NCBI GenBank assembly: GCA_020428565.1
Contig: JAGQMT010000033.1
Coordinates: 1-5,924 of the forward strand
Reading direction: 5' to 3'
Source of the DNA: Candidatus Saccharimonadota bacterium
Lineage (GTDB): Bacteria; Patescibacteriota; Saccharimonadia; Saccharimonadales; JACDBH01
DNA: 5,924 nucleotides
The position numbers were made by a program, and so were the translations under genes. The stretch's first letter is position 1. Each line of letters begins with the position of its first letter. Shown piece after piece: positions 5,145 to 5,924 of the stretch. The notes beneath the pieces are model-generated. The model did not search any database. It was not told the origin of the DNA and worked only from the letters and a program-made list of their open reading frames with translations.

Positions 5145-5711
5145 ATGATAAAAGCTATAGTCTTTGATTGTTTTGGCGTGCTAGCAGAAGATGCTTGGTT
5201 GCCGTTTAAGCGTCAATACATCGGTAATGACCTGAGTCTAGCAACTCAAATAGCAGACCTAGGCAAACAAAATGAATATGGGTTTATTACCAATAATGAA
5301 TATTTTCGCTCTGTCTCTGACCTACTGGGTGTACCTGAGCCTACTCTCAAACGTGCCCTCACCCACAAAGTACCCAACGCACAGTTACTGGCCTATATTA
5401 CGGCCACATTAACTCCTCATTTCAAAATTGGGCTACTCAGCAATGCCAATTTTGATGTTGTCACAGAGATTTTTAACAAAGACCAAGCACAGATATTTGA
5501 TGCCACCGCTCTATCGTACGAATGCGGTCTGATCAAACCAGATCCTCGGATATTTGAACTCATTGCCAATCGGCTAGGAGTACTACCATCTGAATGCATA
5601 CTCGTAGACGACGTCGAACGCTACTGCACAGCAGCAGAGCAAGTTGGCATGAAATCAATAGTTTACCAAAACACCGACCAAACAATTGCCGATATTAACC
5701 AATTCTTATAA
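5145..5711 (+). CDS. HAD-superfamily hydrolase-like protein (HAD-IA type)
   Basis: Predicted cytosolic haloacid dehalogenase-fold phosphatase-like protein of 188 residues; substrate unknown. Motif I is FDCFGVL with nucleophile Asp8, motif II is GLLSNAN (Ser99), motif III is GLIKPDP (Lys131) and motif IV is LVDDVE (Asp155, Asp156). The helical cap occupies about residues 15-90. The usual second Asp of motif I (position 10), the general acid/base of HAD phosphatases, is Phe, so catalysis may be altered; some HAD-IA proteins also lack it and the motif may be normal for its subgroup. An in-frame GTG at 5130 would add 5 residues, but the ATG at 5145 gives the canonical MIKAIVFD start and sits 7 nt from a -10-like site. 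The gene is divergent from mutM and its last 17 nt overlap a convergent small gene. Confidence 0.87.
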   Translation: MIKAIVFDCFGVLAEDAWLPFKRQYIGNDLSLATQIADLGKQNEYGFITNNEYFRSVSDLLGVPEPTLKRALTHKVPNAQLLAYITATLTPHFKIGLLSNANFDVVTEIFNKDQAQIFDATALSYECGLIKPDPRIFELIANRLGVLPSECILVDDVERYCTAAEQVGMKSIVYQNTDQTIADINQFL

Positions 5712-5910
5712 ATATCTTCTTGTCGGTTCCTAGCTCTGTCTTCAGCTTGTGCAACAATTGTCGCAAAGCACCAGCCAAACTTGCTGACTGAACGGTAATC
5801 GTAATCACCGTCGGCTGAACTTTAACAGATGAGTCGCTGGCTAGGTTTTTGCGTATAAACGTCTTAACCTGCTCAATTTCAGCTGGCTGATCGAACTCAA
5901 TATTACCCAT
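5695..5910 (-). CDS. Small protein of unknown function (71 aa)
   Basis: I do not recognise this family. From the ATG at 5910 it has 71 residues: an acidic N-terminus (GNIEFDQPAE), a helix at about 9-23, an extended segment SVKVQPTVITITVQ (28-41), an amphipathic helix SLAGALRQLLHKLKTEL (43-59) and a final strand KKIFIRIG (64-71). This suggests a small alpha/beta fold with no signal peptide or membrane segment. AGGA lies 4 nt before the ATG and supports this start; a TTG at 5922 is the alternative, and the frame could also continue beyond the window edge. Its stop lies inside the HAD gene, a 17-nt tail-to-tail overlap. Strand periodicity and a Shine-Dalgarno favour a real gene, but no homology can be claimed. 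Confidence 0.55.
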   Translation of the reverse strand: MGNIEFDQPAEIEQVKTFIRKNLASDSSVKVQPTVITITVQSASLAGALRQLLHKLKTELGTDKKIFIRIG

Positions 5911-5924
5911 AATATCCTGCAAAC

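Overview
The window most resembles a chromosomal stretch of a Patescibacteria/CPR bacterium, perhaps Candidatus Saccharibacteria. This is an inference from gene content: a short ribosomal protein S20 with a long lysine/alanine tail, a DUF4143 ATPase, a LssY_C membrane protein coupled to DNA pol III delta, and an FDCFGVL-type HAD protein. TGA behaves as a stop codon (it ends mutM and the LssY gene at natural family lengths), so the UGA-glycine code of Gracilibacteria/Absconditabacteria does not apply.

Layout. 1-219 is an AT-rich leader with a good promoter for rpsT (220-588, +) and one perfect DnaA-box match. 589-1170 looks empty to a simple ORF scan, but on the minus strand it holds a decayed vapBC-type toxin-antitoxin module: an AbrB/MazE-fold antitoxin broken by a one-base frameshift, overlapping by 7 nt a PIN-domain toxin that has lost most of its middle. 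1171-2313 (+) encodes an AAA_14/DUF4143 ATPase whose start codon lies at the edge of a 13-bp inverted repeat. It converges, with a 7-nt gap, on a minus-strand operon of mutM (4029-4901), a LssY_C membrane protein (3232-4032) and holA (2321-3235), joined by two ATGA stop/start overlaps. A 243-nt intergenic region then separates mutM from a divergent HAD-family gene (5145-5711, +), which overlaps by 17 nt a convergent small unknown gene (5695-5910, -).

Function and expression. The core genes are housekeeping: translation (S20), replication clamp loading (holA) and oxidative DNA repair (mutM). Two start modes appear. rpsT, the LssY gene, holA and the 71-aa gene have Shine-Dalgarno-like sequences. 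The ATPase, mutM, HAD and relic vapB starts have none, but each has a -10-like hexamer 7-9 nt upstream, the geometry expected for leaderless mRNAs. The least ordinary items are the decayed vapBC, this leaderless pattern, and two palindromes placed on predicted promoters. I see no CRISPR array, tRNA, rRNA or insertion sequence, and no clear case for a wholly new system.
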